Shown here piece by piece: positions 19,130 through 28,160 of a stretch of DNA of 64,000 nucleotides; position 1 is the stretch's first letter; each line of letters opens with the position of its first letter. The notes below the pieces were generated by a model, which did no database searches, had not been told where the DNA came from, and saw only the letters and a program-made list of their open reading frames with translations. The DNA lies in contig NZ_CP156688.1 of assembly GCF_040616545.1 (NCBI RefSeq), positions 310,001 to 374,000 on the forward strand. Direction: 5' to 3'. A program made the position numbers and the translations under genes. This DNA comes from Akkermansia muciniphila (GTDB lineage Bacteria > Verrucomicrobiota > Verrucomicrobiia > Verrucomicrobiales > Akkermansiaceae).

Positions 19130-19204
19130 TGGAGCCACTGGTCGGAATTGAACCGACGACCCACGCATTACGAATGCGTTGCTCTACCCCTGAGCTACAG
19201 TGGC
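19130..19204 (-). tRNA. tRNA-Thr (anticodon CGT)
   Basis: A 75-base tRNA with an encoded CCA end. The anticodon stem ACGCA/TGCGT encloses loop TTCGTAA, anticodon CGT. The 7-bp acceptor GCCACTG/CAGTGGC is perfect. It is the first gene of the Thr-Lys-Lys cluster. Confidence 0.95.
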
Positions 19205-19398
19205 ATCGCGAGAAGCGCGGAGGTAAGTAACCATAACAGCCCCCTTTTAGCAAGTCTTTTTTGCAATAAGGCCGTTTTTTTGCGCCTTGAATCCGGAATT
19301 GGAGACAAGCGCGGCAGTTGACAGTAGAAGAGCTTGCATAGGAGGAGGAAACATGGTGGAGTTCATGTCCTCAAAGAGCTTTACTTTCCTTACTTATC

Positions 19399-19896
19399 AT
19401 GAAGGCATATTACATTTTCCAGCAGGCGGACGAACAGACCATCAGCGACATTCTGGACTGGATGCGCAACCAGGAACGCGCCATTTACCGCGCCGCCGTG
19501 CGTGAACTGGGCGCCCTGAAAAAGCTGCGCCCGGAGTTCATCCAGCGCAAGCCCCTGAAGGAACAGTTTTCCTTCATCCAGAAAATGCTGGGATGGAAGC
19601 CCAGCAATGAAATAGGCGACCACCTGCTCCAGGTCTGGCTCCTGCGCAAGCACCAGGACATGCTGGTTACCTTCCTGAACACGCTGGGCATCCCCCATGA
19701 CGGCAACGGCATTGTCAACGAATTGCCGGAAACGCTGGACAAGGAAAAGCTTTCCAAGGCCGTGGACGAATTGTTTGAAAAGTACTCTCCCGGCGTAGCG
19801 TCCGTATACCTTCAGATGTTCCAGCTCCAGACGGAAGACGGCTGGGATGAATTGGCCGAGGTTCTGGCGAACGATCCCCGCGTCACCATTCGCTAA
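19399..19896 (+). CDS. Hypothetical cytoplasmic protein
   Basis: This 165-residue helical protein (MKAYYIFQQADEQTISDIL) has no signal peptide and no recognised domain. The charged, evenly amphipathic sequence and the GC-rich third positions support real coding, and a strong terminator follows. No Shine-Dalgarno sits in front of the ATG. The best one (GGAGGAGG at 19341-19348) instead precedes an out-of-frame ATG at 19353 whose frame overlaps this gene's start. Translation may therefore depend on that upstream frame or be SD-independent. Confidence 0.75.
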   Translation: MKAYYIFQQADEQTISDILDWMRNQERAIYRAAVRELGALKKLRPEFIQRKPLKEQFSFIQKMLGWKPSNEIGDHLLQVWLLRKHQDMLVTFLNTLGIPHDGNGIVNELPETLDKEKLSKAVDELFEKYSPGVASVYLQMFQLQTEDGWDELAEVLANDPRVTIR

Positions 19897-19930
19897 CTTT
19901 TATCATCCTGCTCCCGTGAAGGGAATATTG

Positions 19931-19955
19931 GAGCCGCTCCGGAAGGGAGCGGCTC
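19931..19955 (+). terminator. Intrinsic terminator
   Basis: A perfect 10-bp stem (GAGCCGCTCC with GGAGCGGCTC) with a 5-base loop is followed by a T-rich tail, 34 bases after the stop of the gene at 19399-19896. Confidence 0.85.
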
Positions 19956-20009
19956 TTCTTATTTTACATTGACTGTCAGTCAATATATTGCTATCTGCGG
20001 CAGTACCCT

Positions 20010-20618
20010 ATGAAACGTTTCCTCCTCCTGCCGACGGCATGCCTGCTGCCGTGTTCCTGCATTTCCGTCAATACGGCAGCCCAGACGCTGAACGCCGGGA
20101 CCGTTTACCGCAACTGGGAGCTGAATGACCGCGCCTACGTGAAAAACGGCTTTGTTTACATCAAAGCCGTGCAATGCGACCAGCGCAAGGAAACTCCAGT
20201 CATCGGGCCGCCCATGGCCCAGTCAGACTTCATTTCACGAATGGAGGATATTCCAGGAACGGAAAAAACCGTCTTTTTGCAACTTAGCAAGAAGGACCTT
20301 CACGATCCCATAGAATACAAAGACCTCCGGAGCATGGTACTTGAGGAGAATTTCACCGTTCTTCCCCGGTTTTCTCCGCATGGAGCGCATCAAATTACCG
20401 TGCCCCGCCTGCACTGGAACAGAAAAGAAAATGCTTCTCCCACCGTAGCAGCCGTAAAGATCGTCAGCGCTCCCTCCACGGGCCGGAGAATTCTGGCGGG
20501 AGCCCAGAGCTGCGTGATTGACGCCCCCGGTACCGTGATTGCCAATGTCCTCCTTATTCCGGTCGGCATTGTCGTCACTCCCTGCTTGGGCATCTATAAT
20601 CTGTGCTCCGGGAAATAG
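20010..20618 (+). CDS. Hypothetical lipoprotein
   Basis: A 202-residue protein begins MKRFLLLPTACLLPCSC, a short lipoprotein signal with Cys16/Cys17 at the lipobox end. The mature domain is mixed alpha/beta and unrecognised. Near the C-terminus is a hydrophobic segment (GTVIANVLLIPVGIVVTPCLGIYNLC) that may be a membrane helix, a layout seen in small cell-envelope lipoproteins. The gene stands alone between a terminator and a convergent SDR gene. The function is unknown. Confidence 0.7.
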   Translation: MKRFLLLPTACLLPCSCISVNTAAQTLNAGTVYRNWELNDRAYVKNGFVYIKAVQCDQRKETPVIGPPMAQSDFISRMEDIPGTEKTVFLQLSKKDLHDPIEYKDLRSMVLEENFTVLPRFSPHGAHQITVPRLHWNRKENASPTVAAVKIVSAPSTGRRILAGAQSCVIDAPGTVIANVLLIPVGIVVTPCLGIYNLCSGK

Positions 20619-20734
20619 TGAGCCGAGGATATTCCCGGGAAGAAACAAGCGGCCTTCCATTCCCGCCTGGAATTCCTCCGCACGCGGGCAGCATTTTCCT
20701 GCACTGGCATGTTGTTCCCCCGGCATGCCTGCCG

Positions 20735-21520
20735 TCATGAGGAAACACCGTCCGGCGGCTCCGGGCGGAACGTCCAGCCCTCATCCCCGTGATACACCAT
20801 CATGCGGGTCATGCCGCCGTCAATGACCAGGTTTTCCGCATTGACGAAGCCGGAACGGCAGAGGAAGAAGACAGCCTGGACAATATCCTCCGGCGTTCCG
20901 GCGCGCCCGGCAGGATGCTGGAGCGCGTCTTCCCGTGACAGGGGCCCGAATGCCCCCGTATCAATCCAGCCTGGGCTGATGCTGTTCACCCGGACGCCGA
21001 AGGGAGCCAGGCTCATCGCGAGGGCGTGGGTCAGAGAGACGAGAGCGCCCTTGGCCGCACTGTAGCTTTCCGTGTCCTTCTGGGACATGGAGGCGCGGGT
21101 GGAGGCGATGTTGATAATGGAAGCGCCGCGGGAAAAATGATCACGGAACAGAAGGCTGAGCAGGTAGGGGGCGGAGACGCCCACGCGCAGAACTTCATTA
21201 AAGTCCTCATAAGAGCAGCCGGAAAGAATGCCGCGGCGCGTGATGCAGGCATTGTTCACCAGGACATCCACATGAGCGAAGTGGTCCAATACCTTTTCCG
21301 CGAAAAAACGCACGTCCTCTTCCGCTCCCGCATCCCCCGTCACGCAGAGATGGCCCTCTCCCGGCAGTTCCTCCAGCAGGGCGGCCGTTTCCTCATGCCT
21401 GACATCCAGCACTGCCAGCCGTGCGTCTGCCGCGGCATACGCCTTCGCGATAGCGCGGCCGATGCCGGAAGCGCCGCCCGTCACGACCACAACGCGGCCG
21501 GAAAAATCAATATCCGTCAT
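20735..21520 (-). CDS. SDR family oxidoreductase
   Basis: This is a 261-residue classical short-chain dehydrogenase. The NAD(P)-binding motif TGGASGIG is at residues 15-22, NNA lies in DVLVNNACITRRG, and the catalytic Ser in INIASTRAS and the pair YSAAK (Tyr/Lys) are all present. The acidic residue in LAVLDVR at the end of strand beta2 favours NAD over NADP. The C-terminus (LVIDGGMT) is the usual SDR end. The substrate cannot be predicted. The neighbours are unknown lipoproteins and give no pathway context. Confidence 0.88.
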   Translation of the reverse strand: MTDIDFSGRVVVVTGGASGIGRAIAKAYAAADARLAVLDVRHEETAALLEELPGEGHLCVTGDAGAEEDVRFFAEKVLDHFAHVDVLVNNACITRRGILSGCSYEDFNEVLRVGVSAPYLLSLLFRDHFSRGASIINIASTRASMSQKDTESYSAAKGALVSLTHALAMSLAPFGVRVNSISPGWIDTGAFGPLSREDALQHPAGRAGTPEDIVQAVFFLCRSGFVNAENLVIDGGMTRMMVYHGDEGWTFRPEPPDGVSS

Positions 21521-21578
21521 GGACCGATTTTCCTGTTCCGCCGGTGGATGTCAATAGGCTCTCTCCGGCATGCCGCTC

Positions 21579-22829
21579 TTACTGCGTGTACATCACGTAG
21601 CGGTAAAAGCCCATGGCGCGGGAAAGAAGCGGAGAACGGCTCACCACGTCCGTCTCCACAATGAGATGGGCCATAGTGCTGGAAACAGCCATTTCCGCAT
21701 CCTCCGCCCGGCGGCTGATTCGCTCCATATCTTTGGTTTTCACCATGTTCATCCGTCCGGATTTCTGAAAAATATCAACAACGTAGCGCAGCCTTTTCAG
21801 TTTGGCCACCACTTCCACCACCTCCATGGCGCGCTGGTCCGCCGTCGCGGGGTCCTTGATGCCCCTCAGGAGAAACTGGACTCTCTCCAGGCACAGGCAG
21901 AATTCCTCCATGGTCATGATGGGGTCCGCCCAGAATTCCTGAAAATCCATCAGCCTGGGCTGTTCCATTTCAAGGCTTACCACCGCTTTCTGCATGGCGG
22001 GGGAATCGTACATCCTGACAGTCGCCAGCTTCAGCAGGACCCGGAACGCCCGTTTGCGGTCTTCATCCGCCTTCCTCCTCATCTTCTCCAGCCCGTTATG
22101 GTAGTACCGTTCAAATCCGGGAATCCATGTCCTGTACTCCTTTTCCAGCCGGCTGATATTGCCCACCTGCTCCTTGACCATGCGGCCCTGGAGGACTACG
22201 GACACGGCATAGGCTTCCGCCGCCACTTTATTATCAATCCCTTCCAGCATGTCCACCATGGCGGAATACTGGTCTAGGTAAGCTTTCAGGAACGGCAGAA
22301 TCCTGTCGTTCAAATACTGGGCCATCCGCTCCTCCGTCAGGTTGAGCCCGTATTTTTCCAGCCCCTCCCGGATCAGGCCGGAATCATAATACCCGAGTTG
22401 ATGAATCTTCAGCAATCCCTCCATCATCCGCTCGTGGGCCTGGTCCACACGCTCCTGAAGAATGGAATGAAAGGCGGGATGCTCCTTCCGGGACTCTTCA
22501 TGCACACGCGGGTTCAGGATCATCAGCCGCCCGCAGTTCATGTCGTAAAGCTTCAGCCTTTCCGTCAGGCGCCCCAGCTCCTCCATCGCGGCTTCCCCCA
22601 TGGCGCGGTCCTGAATGGAGGCGACCAGATCCGTCATCTGCTCCACATCCTTCAGGCGCAGGGAAAGGAGCTCTTCATAAGATTCCACCGGGGAAAGCTT
22701 TCCGGGGTCGCCTTCTTCAACGTATTCCGGCTTATCCTCCTTATCCCCGCAGGAAGACAACGCCAGCAGGCACGCCCCCCCCGACAGCGTTAAACTTAAA
22801 AACAGGGAAAAACGGGGACTGAGCTTCAT
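21579..22829 (-). CDS. Hypothetical lipoprotein, helical
   Basis: The ATG at 22829 starts a signal (MKLSPRFSLFLSLTLSGG) with lipobox ALSSC, leaving about 390 mature residues. The mature chain is almost entirely charged amphipathic helix with likely coiled-coil stretches (MEELGRLTERLKLYDMN, RRKADEDRKRAFRVLLKL). I do not recognise a family. Helical periplasmic lipoproteins of this kind often act as scaffolds or adaptors, but that is a guess. The in-frame upstream extension is unlikely because it lacks coding character. Confidence 0.68.
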   Translation of the reverse strand: MKLSPRFSLFLSLTLSGGACLLALSSCGDKEDKPEYVEEGDPGKLSPVESYEELLSLRLKDVEQMTDLVASIQDRAMGEAAMEELGRLTERLKLYDMNCGRLMILNPRVHEESRKEHPAFHSILQERVDQAHERMMEGLLKIHQLGYYDSGLIREGLEKYGLNLTEERMAQYLNDRILPFLKAYLDQYSAMVDMLEGIDNKVAAEAYAVSVVLQGRMVKEQVGNISRLEKEYRTWIPGFERYYHNGLEKMRRKADEDRKRAFRVLLKLATVRMYDSPAMQKAVVSLEMEQPRLMDFQEFWADPIMTMEEFCLCLERVQFLLRGIKDPATADQRAMEVVEVVAKLKRLRYVVDIFQKSGRMNMVKTKDMERISRRAEDAEMAVSSTMAHLIVETDVVSRSPLLSRAMGFYRYVMYTQ

Positions 22830-22934
22830 AGGAAAGTGGCGTTGACGAGGGGATTCTGCCCCCCACCCGCATCGGGCAACAGAATTACCGTAAGAAAGCG
22901 GCCCCAAAGTGCAAGGCCTTTTCACTTCATCCGG

Positions 22935-22976
22935 AAAAAACATTTCCGCGCTTCAAGCCTGCGGAAATGTTTTTTT
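22935..22976 (+). terminator. Orphan terminator-like hairpin in the def leader
   Basis: A long perfect stem (AACATTTCCGC with GCGGAAATGTT) with an 11-base loop is followed by seven T residues on the plus strand. It lies 65 bases before the def start, with no plus-strand gene upstream, so it may be an attenuator or the end of a small RNA. Confidence 0.6.
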
Positions 22977-23040
22977 AATATCATGAACACTCTTCTGAAA
23001 GAGGAGGTCTCACCTTATTACCCACTCCATCATACCTGCC

Positions 23041-23685
23041 GTGATTCTTAACATTCTTCAGTACGGGCATCCTCTTCTGCGGGAGGAATGCAGCCCGGTA
23101 ATCCATATCAGCAGCGACGTTATTTCTCTTCTGGACGACATGCAGGAAACCCTGGCCCAGGGAGGCATAGGCCTGGCCGCTCCGCAGGTGGGAAAGCCCA
23201 TCCAGATGGTTACCATCAATATCCCCGCCACGGATACCACCACTACCTGGCTGGAGGTAGACGGGCGCCCGGCTACGCTGGAACAAATCATGCCCCTGAA
23301 TTTCATCAATCCCGTTCTGCACCCCTTCGGCAAAAAAGTGCCGTACCGGGAAGGCTGCCTGAGCATCACCAAGGTTTACGCGGACATTATGCGCCGTTCC
23401 TGCGTGAAGGCCGTTCTGACGCTGATGGACGGGCGTACCGTGACCATCAAATGCAACGGGCTGCTGGCCCGCTGCCTGCAGCATGAGGCGGACCACCTCC
23501 ATGGCGGCCTGTTCACGGACCTGGTTTCCCCCCAGGACCATGACAAGGTAGTGCGCAGGCTCAAGCTGACCCACCCGGACGCCTTTGAGGAAGACGATGA
23601 CAGCTACGCGCGCCGCATGAAGGAGGAGCGCCGCGCCCAGGCCCGTGAGGCCCATACGCCGCTCCCGCCCAGAAAAACGGCCTGA
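23041..23685 (+). CDS. def: Peptide deformylase
   Basis: This 214-residue enzyme removes the formyl group from nascent proteins in the cytoplasm, using Fe2+. All three active-site motifs are seen: GIGLAAPQVG (about 41-50), EGCLSI (about 104-109, with the metal-ligand Cys), and HEADH (HExxH, metal-binding pair with catalytic Glu). The start is GTG at 23041, chosen because it matches the family N-terminus MILNILQYGHPLLR. A C-terminal basic tail of about 40 residues (RRMKEERRAQAREAH) extends past the usual fold and might contact the ribosome. A terminator-like hairpin lies in the leader. Confidence 0.95.
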   Translation: MILNILQYGHPLLREECSPVIHISSDVISLLDDMQETLAQGGIGLAAPQVGKPIQMVTINIPATDTTTTWLEVDGRPATLEQIMPLNFINPVLHPFGKKVPYREGCLSITKVYADIMRRSCVKAVLTLMDGRTVTIKCNGLLARCLQHEADHLHGGLFTDLVSPQDHDKVVRRLKLTHPDAFEEDDDSYARRMKEERRAQAREAHTPLPPRKTA

Positions 23686-23716
23686 CGTTCCGCCTTATTC
23701 CGCCACCCAAAAAAAT

Positions 23717-23747
23717 GCCCCGGCTTTCCACATGGAAAAACCGGGGC
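23717..23747. terminator. Bidirectional terminator between def and tdh
   Basis: An inverted repeat centred on CCCCGG/CCGGGG, with T-rich ends on both strands, lies between two convergent genes. Confidence 0.65.
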
Positions 23748-23779
23748 TTTCGTTAACATGGTAAAAAAGGCCGGGCAGA

Positions 23780-24808
23780 TCAGACAATCCAGTCCAGAAC
23801 CACCTTGCCGGACTTGCCGGAATTCATGGCTTCAAAGCCTTCCCGGAATTCCGTGTAAGGCAGGCGGTGCGTGATGATGGGCGCTATGTTCAGGCCGCTG
23901 CGGATCATGGAATCCATCTTGTGCCAGGTTTCAAAGATTTCACGGCCATAAATGCCCTTCATCTTCAGCCCCTTCCAGATAAACTTGTTCCACTCGATGC
24001 TGGAACCGTCCGGCTGGATGCCCAGCAGGGAGATGTTGGCCCCGTTGCGGGAACTATCGATAATGTCTTTCAGGCAGGACGGAGCGCCGCTCATTTCCAG
24101 GCACACGTCAAACCCTTCCGTCATTTCCAGCTCCTTCATCACGTCCTCCAGTTTTTCACGGGTCACGTTTACGGTGCGGTCCGCGCCCAGCGTCTTGGCC
24201 AGGCTCAGGCGGAAATCATTGATGTCCGTAATGACTACCGTTTTGGCGCCGGCCTTCTTGCAGACGGCGGCGGCCATGCAGCCGATGACGCCCGCACCCG
24301 TAATCAGGACGTCCTCGCCCACCATGTCCCAGGAGAGGGCCGTATGGACGGCGTTGCCCAGGGGGTCGAAGATGGAGGCGATTTCCATCGGAATGCTCTT
24401 GTGGATGCGCACCACGTTGTCCTGGGGAATGGAAAGATACTCCGCAAAGCAGCCGGGCCTGTTCACGCCCACGCCCTTCGTGTTCGGGCACAGGTGCTTC
24501 TGGCCGGAACGGCAGCTCCGGCAGTGGCCGCAGACGATGTGGCCTTCCCCGGAAACGATCTCCCCGGGCTTGTATTCCGTCACGGAAGAGCCTACGGCTT
24601 CAATCACGCCGCAGAACTCATGGCCCACGTGCATTCCCACGGGAATGGTCTGCTGGGCCCACTTGTCCCAGTTCCAGATATGAAGGTCCGTGCCGCAAAT
24701 GGCTGTTTTATGAATTTTAATCAGAACATCGTTCGGGCCGACTTCCGGCATGGGAACATCCATCAGTTCCAAACCGGGGCCTGCCTGCGTTTTTACAAGA
24801 GCTTTCAT
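23780..24808 (-). CDS. tdh: L-threonine 3-dehydrogenase
   Basis: This 342-residue zinc-dependent medium-chain dehydrogenase oxidises L-threonine to 2-amino-3-oxobutyrate. The start [19 protein letters not shown] matches the family, and the ATG 9 bases upstream is less likely. The catalytic zinc ligand is in [13 protein letters not shown], the GHE follows ([13 protein letters not shown]), and the structural zinc site has four Cys in [15 protein letters not shown]. The NAD site is [12 protein letters not shown]. These features distinguish Tdh from general alcohol dehydrogenases. No kbl gene (the usual partner) is adjacent. Threonine-rich mucin O-glycoprotein cores would supply substrate, which is inference. 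Confidence 0.93.
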   Translation of the reverse strand: MKALVKTQAGPGLELMDVPMPEVGPNDVLIKIHKTAICGTDLHIWNWDKWAQQTIPVGMHVGHEFCGVIEAVGSSVTEYKPGEIVSGEGHIVCGHCRSCRSGQKHLCPNTKGVGVNRPGCFAEYLSIPQDNVVRIHKSIPMEIASIFDPLGNAVHTALSWDMVGEDVLITGAGVIGCMAAAVCKKAGAKTVVITDINDFRLSLAKTLGADRTVNVTREKLEDVMKELEMTEGFDVCLEMSGAPSCLKDIIDSSRNGANISLLGIQPDGSSIEWNKFIWKGLKMKGIYGREIFETWHKMDSMIRSGLNIAPIITHRLPYTEFREGFEAMNSGKSGKVVLDWIV

Positions 24809-25078
24809 GCCCCTCATTCATGCTCTTTTTCCCCTGCGGCGGCAAGCTCAAAATTCATTTCCGGAGCGCCGGAAAACAAGTGCCGGAACGTGGCGGAACG
24901 CCCTTCCCCGCCCGTGCCGCTCCAGTACGGAAAAACTACGGAAAGGATTCTCCGGAAAGGCATTCCTGTTCAATCAACAATTCAGACACACACGCATTTT
25001 GCCCTTTCCAATATTGCCGAACCATGATACCAAGGCATACAGGTTCACCCGTTGAACGCTTACTCCATTTACAGAATC

Positions 25079-26743
25079 ATGGCGAAATCATTCTTACCCA
25101 CCATTTTCGAACATCCGTATGAAATCGACCCCAAATACGGAAAAAGCGTAGCGTACTTCTCCATGGAATACGCCATTGACAATTCATTCAAAATCTATTC
25201 CGGCGGCCTGGGCTACCTGTCCGGCTCCCACATGCGCAGCGCCCATGACCTGCGCCAGAACCTCGTAGGCGTCGGCATCCTGTGGAGCTACGGCTATTAT
25301 AACCAGATCCGGGCGGAAGACGGCTCCATGGCCACGCAGTACATGCGCAAGAACTACCCGTTCCTGGAAGACCACAATATCAAATTCCTCATCCACGTCT
25401 GCGGCGCGCCCGTCTGGGTAAAGGCCTACTTCCTGAATCCGGAAACCTTCGGCACCGCCCCCATGTTCTTCCTTTCCACGGACCTGGAGGAAAACGACGA
25501 GGAAAGCCGCAACATCTCCCGCCGCCTGTATGACGCCAACGGCTTCACCCGCATTGCCCAGTATGTGCTGCTCGGCAAGGGTGGCGCCCGCCTCTTTGAC
25601 GAGCTGGGCATTGAACCGGAAATCTACCATCTGAATGAAGCCCACGGCCTGGCCGCCGCCTTCCACGTGCTTGCCAAGACCGGCAGCGTGGAGGAAGTGC
25701 GCAAGCGCTTTGTCTTCACCACGCACACCCCGGAGGAAGCCGGCAATGAAAAGATGGACGTGAACACCATGAACACGTTCTCCTTCTTCGACGGACTCTC
25801 CATGGAACAGGTGCGCGCCGCCGTAGGCCTGACGGACAACACGTTCAACTACACGCTGGCCGCCCTGCGCCTTTCCCACATTGCCAACGGCGTTTCCAAG
25901 CTCCACGGCGAAGTTTCCCGCCAGATGTGGAAGGACTATGAAGGCGTATGCCCCATCATCCACATTACGAACGCCCAGAACCAAAAATACTGGCAGGACC
26001 CGGAACTGGCGGAAGCCTTCCAGGCCCGCAACAAGGAAGCCTTCATCCGCCGCAAGCGCGCCCTGAAGAAAGCCCTCTTCCGCATGGTGGGGGAACAGAC
26101 GGGCCGCGTCTTTGACCCGAACTGCCTCACCATCGTCTGGGCGCGCCGCTTTGCGGCCTACAAGCGTCCGGACCTGGTCACCGGCAATCCCACCATGTTT
26201 GAACGCATGCTCCAGCGCACCAACTACCCGGTGCAATTCATCTGGGCCGGCAAACCCTACCCGATGGACCACGGCGCCATTGAAATCTTCAACCGCCTGA
26301 ATGACATGACGGCCAAATATCCCCGTTCCGCCGTCCTTACCGGCTATGAACTGGGTCTGAGCCGCTACCTGAAGAACGGGTCCGACGTGTGGCTGAACAA
26401 TCCCGTGGTCACGCGAGAAGCCTCCGGCACCTCCGGCATGTCCGCCGCCATGAACGGCTCCATCTCCGTCTCCACCAATGACGGCTGGATCTGCGAATTC
26501 GCCAAGGACGGGGAAAACTGCTTCGTCATTCCGGAAGCGGCCCCCCACCTCTCCCCGGAAGCCCGCGACCGCTCCGACCGCGACAACTTCTACAACATCC
26601 TGGACGACAAGATTCTCCCGCTCTACTACGATCACAACGACAAGTGGATGGACATTGTCTTCAATGCGATGACGGACATCTATCCCGAATTCGACTCCGA
26701 CCGCATGGCGGACCAGTACTACACGGAAATGTACAACAGCTAG
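25079..26743 (+). CDS. glgP: Alpha-glucan phosphorylase (GT35)
   Basis: This 554-residue pyridoxal-phosphate enzyme releases glucose-1-phosphate from alpha-glucans. Its length fits the shorter alpha-glucan family, not the roughly 800-residue glycogen type. Motifs seen include VAYFSMEYAID at the N-terminus, HLNEAHGLAAAFHVL, THTPEEAGNE, and EASGTSGMSAAMNGS near the PLP site. The start at 25079 (MAKSFLP) is preferred. An in-frame TTG at 25052 would add nine residues. The gene is divergent from tdh across about 270 bases and is followed by a strong terminator, so it is monocistronic. Confidence 0.9.
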   Translation: MAKSFLPTIFEHPYEIDPKYGKSVAYFSMEYAIDNSFKIYSGGLGYLSGSHMRSAHDLRQNLVGVGILWSYGYYNQIRAEDGSMATQYMRKNYPFLEDHNIKFLIHVCGAPVWVKAYFLNPETFGTAPMFFLSTDLEENDEESRNISRRLYDANGFTRIAQYVLLGKGGARLFDELGIEPEIYHLNEAHGLAAAFHVLAKTGSVEEVRKRFVFTTHTPEEAGNEKMDVNTMNTFSFFDGLSMEQVRAAVGLTDNTFNYTLAALRLSHIANGVSKLHGEVSRQMWKDYEGVCPIIHITNAQNQKYWQDPELAEAFQARNKEAFIRRKRALKKALFRMVGEQTGRVFDPNCLTIVWARRFAAYKRPDLVTGNPTMFERMLQRTNYPVQFIWAGKPYPMDHGAIEIFNRLNDMTAKYPRSAVLTGYELGLSRYLKNGSDVWLNNPVVTREASGTSGMSAAMNGSISVSTNDGWICEFAKDGENCFVIPEAAPHLSPEARDRSDRDNFYNILDDKILPLYYDHNDKWMDIVFNAMTDIYPEFDSDRMADQYYTEMYNS

Positions 26744-26768
26744 GAAAACTCTTTTCCCGCTTTCATGC

Positions 26769-26802
26769 AACGGCCGCCCTTCCCTGTGGAAAGGCGGCCG
26801 TT
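26769..26802 (+). terminator. Intrinsic terminator after glgP
   Basis: A perfect 10-bp stem (AACGGCCGCC with GGCGGCCGTT) is followed by a T-containing tail, 25 bases after the stop codon. Confidence 0.75.
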
Positions 26803-26865
26803 CCTGTTCAGGCCTGTTTCAAAAATCCTGGGAACGGAGCTGAAAGTCCCTCAATAAGGCGCGGG

Positions 26866-27639
26866 CTATTTGGGCTCCTCTTCTTCACCGCCGGCGTCAG
26901 CCGCAGACTTGTCCGCAGGGTGTTTGCGGCGGTGCGCAAAAATATTCTCCTGCTGCCACACGCGGGAAAAGGCGGACGTGATCAACCCCGTGGAAATGGC
27001 AATGATGGACACGGCTATAAACATGATCACCCCGGTAAAAATGCGCCCCATGGGCGTAATAGGCACCAGGTCGCCGTAGCCCACCGTACTCAGGGTCTCC
27101 ACGGCAAACCACAGGGCGTCAAAAAAGGAGCGGAACTTCTCCGGCTGGGCGTCGTGCTCCGCAATGTAAATACCCAGGGACGTGACGTACAGCATGAACA
27201 GGATCACGGAGAAGAACAGGAAGAACTCATCCCGGATCAGGTAAAAGGCCTTTTTAAAGCTGGCCGCGGTCTGGTTAAACCGGGCCAGCTTGAAGATGGC
27301 CAGCACGCGGACAATCCGCAGGGAATAAAGAATCTGCCAGTCCAGCCCGAAAAACATGCCCAGGAACGGCACGCAGACAATAAAATCCAGAATGCCCATG
27401 CCGCTGAAAATATAAGTCTTCCGCGGCTTGGCGCACAGCACCCGCAGGATATACTCAAACACAAAGAAATAGCTGATCCAGTAATTCACCTTGGCCGCAA
27501 TGCGGCCTACCAGCGGGTGAACGTCCGGAATGGCATTCAGCGTGTACAGCATGAACCATACCAGGATCAGCACCCTGACGATGTTCTCCCAGGGGCCGAA
27601 ATTGGCTGCTCCTTGCTTGGTGCGGGTAATCAGGGGCAT
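26866..27639 (-). CDS. Voltage-gated-type potassium channel / ion transporter
   Basis: This is a 257-residue six-helix cation channel. The selectivity filter TVGYGDLVP (K+ signature GYGD) sits between the pore helices. Upstream is an S4-like helix LRIVRVLAIFKLARF with basic residues at three-residue spacing. The start is uncertain. ATG at 27639 (MPLITRTKQG) avoids overlap with the preceding gene, while the ATG at 27672 would add 11 residues and overlap the Spx/ArsC gene by 25 bases. The channel probably forms a tetramer in the inner membrane. Its C-terminus is short and charged, with no recognised ligand-binding domain. Confidence 0.9.
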   Translation of the reverse strand: MPLITRTKQGAANFGPWENIVRVLILVWFMLYTLNAIPDVHPLVGRIAAKVNYWISYFFVFEYILRVLCAKPRKTYIFSGMGILDFIVCVPFLGMFFGLDWQILYSLRIVRVLAIFKLARFNQTAASFKKAFYLIRDEFFLFFSVILFMLYVTSLGIYIAEHDAQPEKFRSFFDALWFAVETLSTVGYGDLVPITPMGRIFTGVIMFIAVSIIAISTGLITSAFSRVWQQENIFAHRRKHPADKSAADAGGEEEEPK

Positions 27640-27647
27640 GGCGGGAA

Positions 27648-28007
27648 TCAGGAATGAAGGGCGGCCTTCCACTCGTCAGCCTTGAAACCGACGCAAATCC
27701 TCCCGTTGGTGATCAGAATGGGGCGTTTGACCAGCATGCCGTTGGTAGACAGCAGCGCTATCTGGTCATCCAGGCTCATGCCGGGAAGCTTGTCCTTCAA
27801 ACTCATGCTCTTGTAAAGCAGTCCGTTGGTATTGAAAAACTTCTTGGACGGCAGGCCGCTCTCTTCAATCCAGGTCCGGAGTTCCTCCGCCGTGGGGTTC
27901 TGCTCCACAATGTGGCGGTCCTCATAGGAAACGCCCTGCTCATCAAGCCATTTTTTGGCTTTCTGGCAAGTCGTGCACTTGGGATATTCAATAAACAAGG
28001 AAGACAT
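27648..28007 (-). CDS. Spx/MgsR/ArsC-like thioredoxin-fold protein
   Basis: A 119-residue member of the ArsC/Spx family (thioredoxin fold). The N-terminal redox site is CTTC (residues 11-14, in YPKCTTCQKAKKWLDEQGV). A middle helix contains FFNTNGLLYKSMSLKDKL, and the C-terminus has the conserved RPILITNGRICVGFK, equivalent to the RP and G-F segments of the family. Whether it is an arsenate reductase or a regulator cannot be decided; the Cys-X-X-Cys and small size fit the YffB/MgsR-like group. It is upstream of the K+ channel on the same strand, with only a few bases between them. Confidence 0.85.
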   Translation of the reverse strand: MSSLFIEYPKCTTCQKAKKWLDEQGVSYEDRHIVEQNPTAEELRTWIEESGLPSKKFFNTNGLLYKSMSLKDKLPGMSLDDQIALLSTNGMLVKRPILITNGRICVGFKADEWKAALHS

Positions 28008-28160
28008 ACCTGCACGCTAGCCCCGCAAACACACCGGGTCAAGCGGCCAGCACAGCCATCCTGCCGTCATGACTTGATTGGAGCACGCCGGGCGCCTCCG
28101 CCATGAAAATGGCGACCCCTGAAAGAAACCGCCGCAGGAAGGCCCCGGCGCTCCGGAACG

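Noticed and set aside
25184-26770. 528-residue minus-strand open frame
   Set aside because: It is antisense to glgP and has no recognisable domain.
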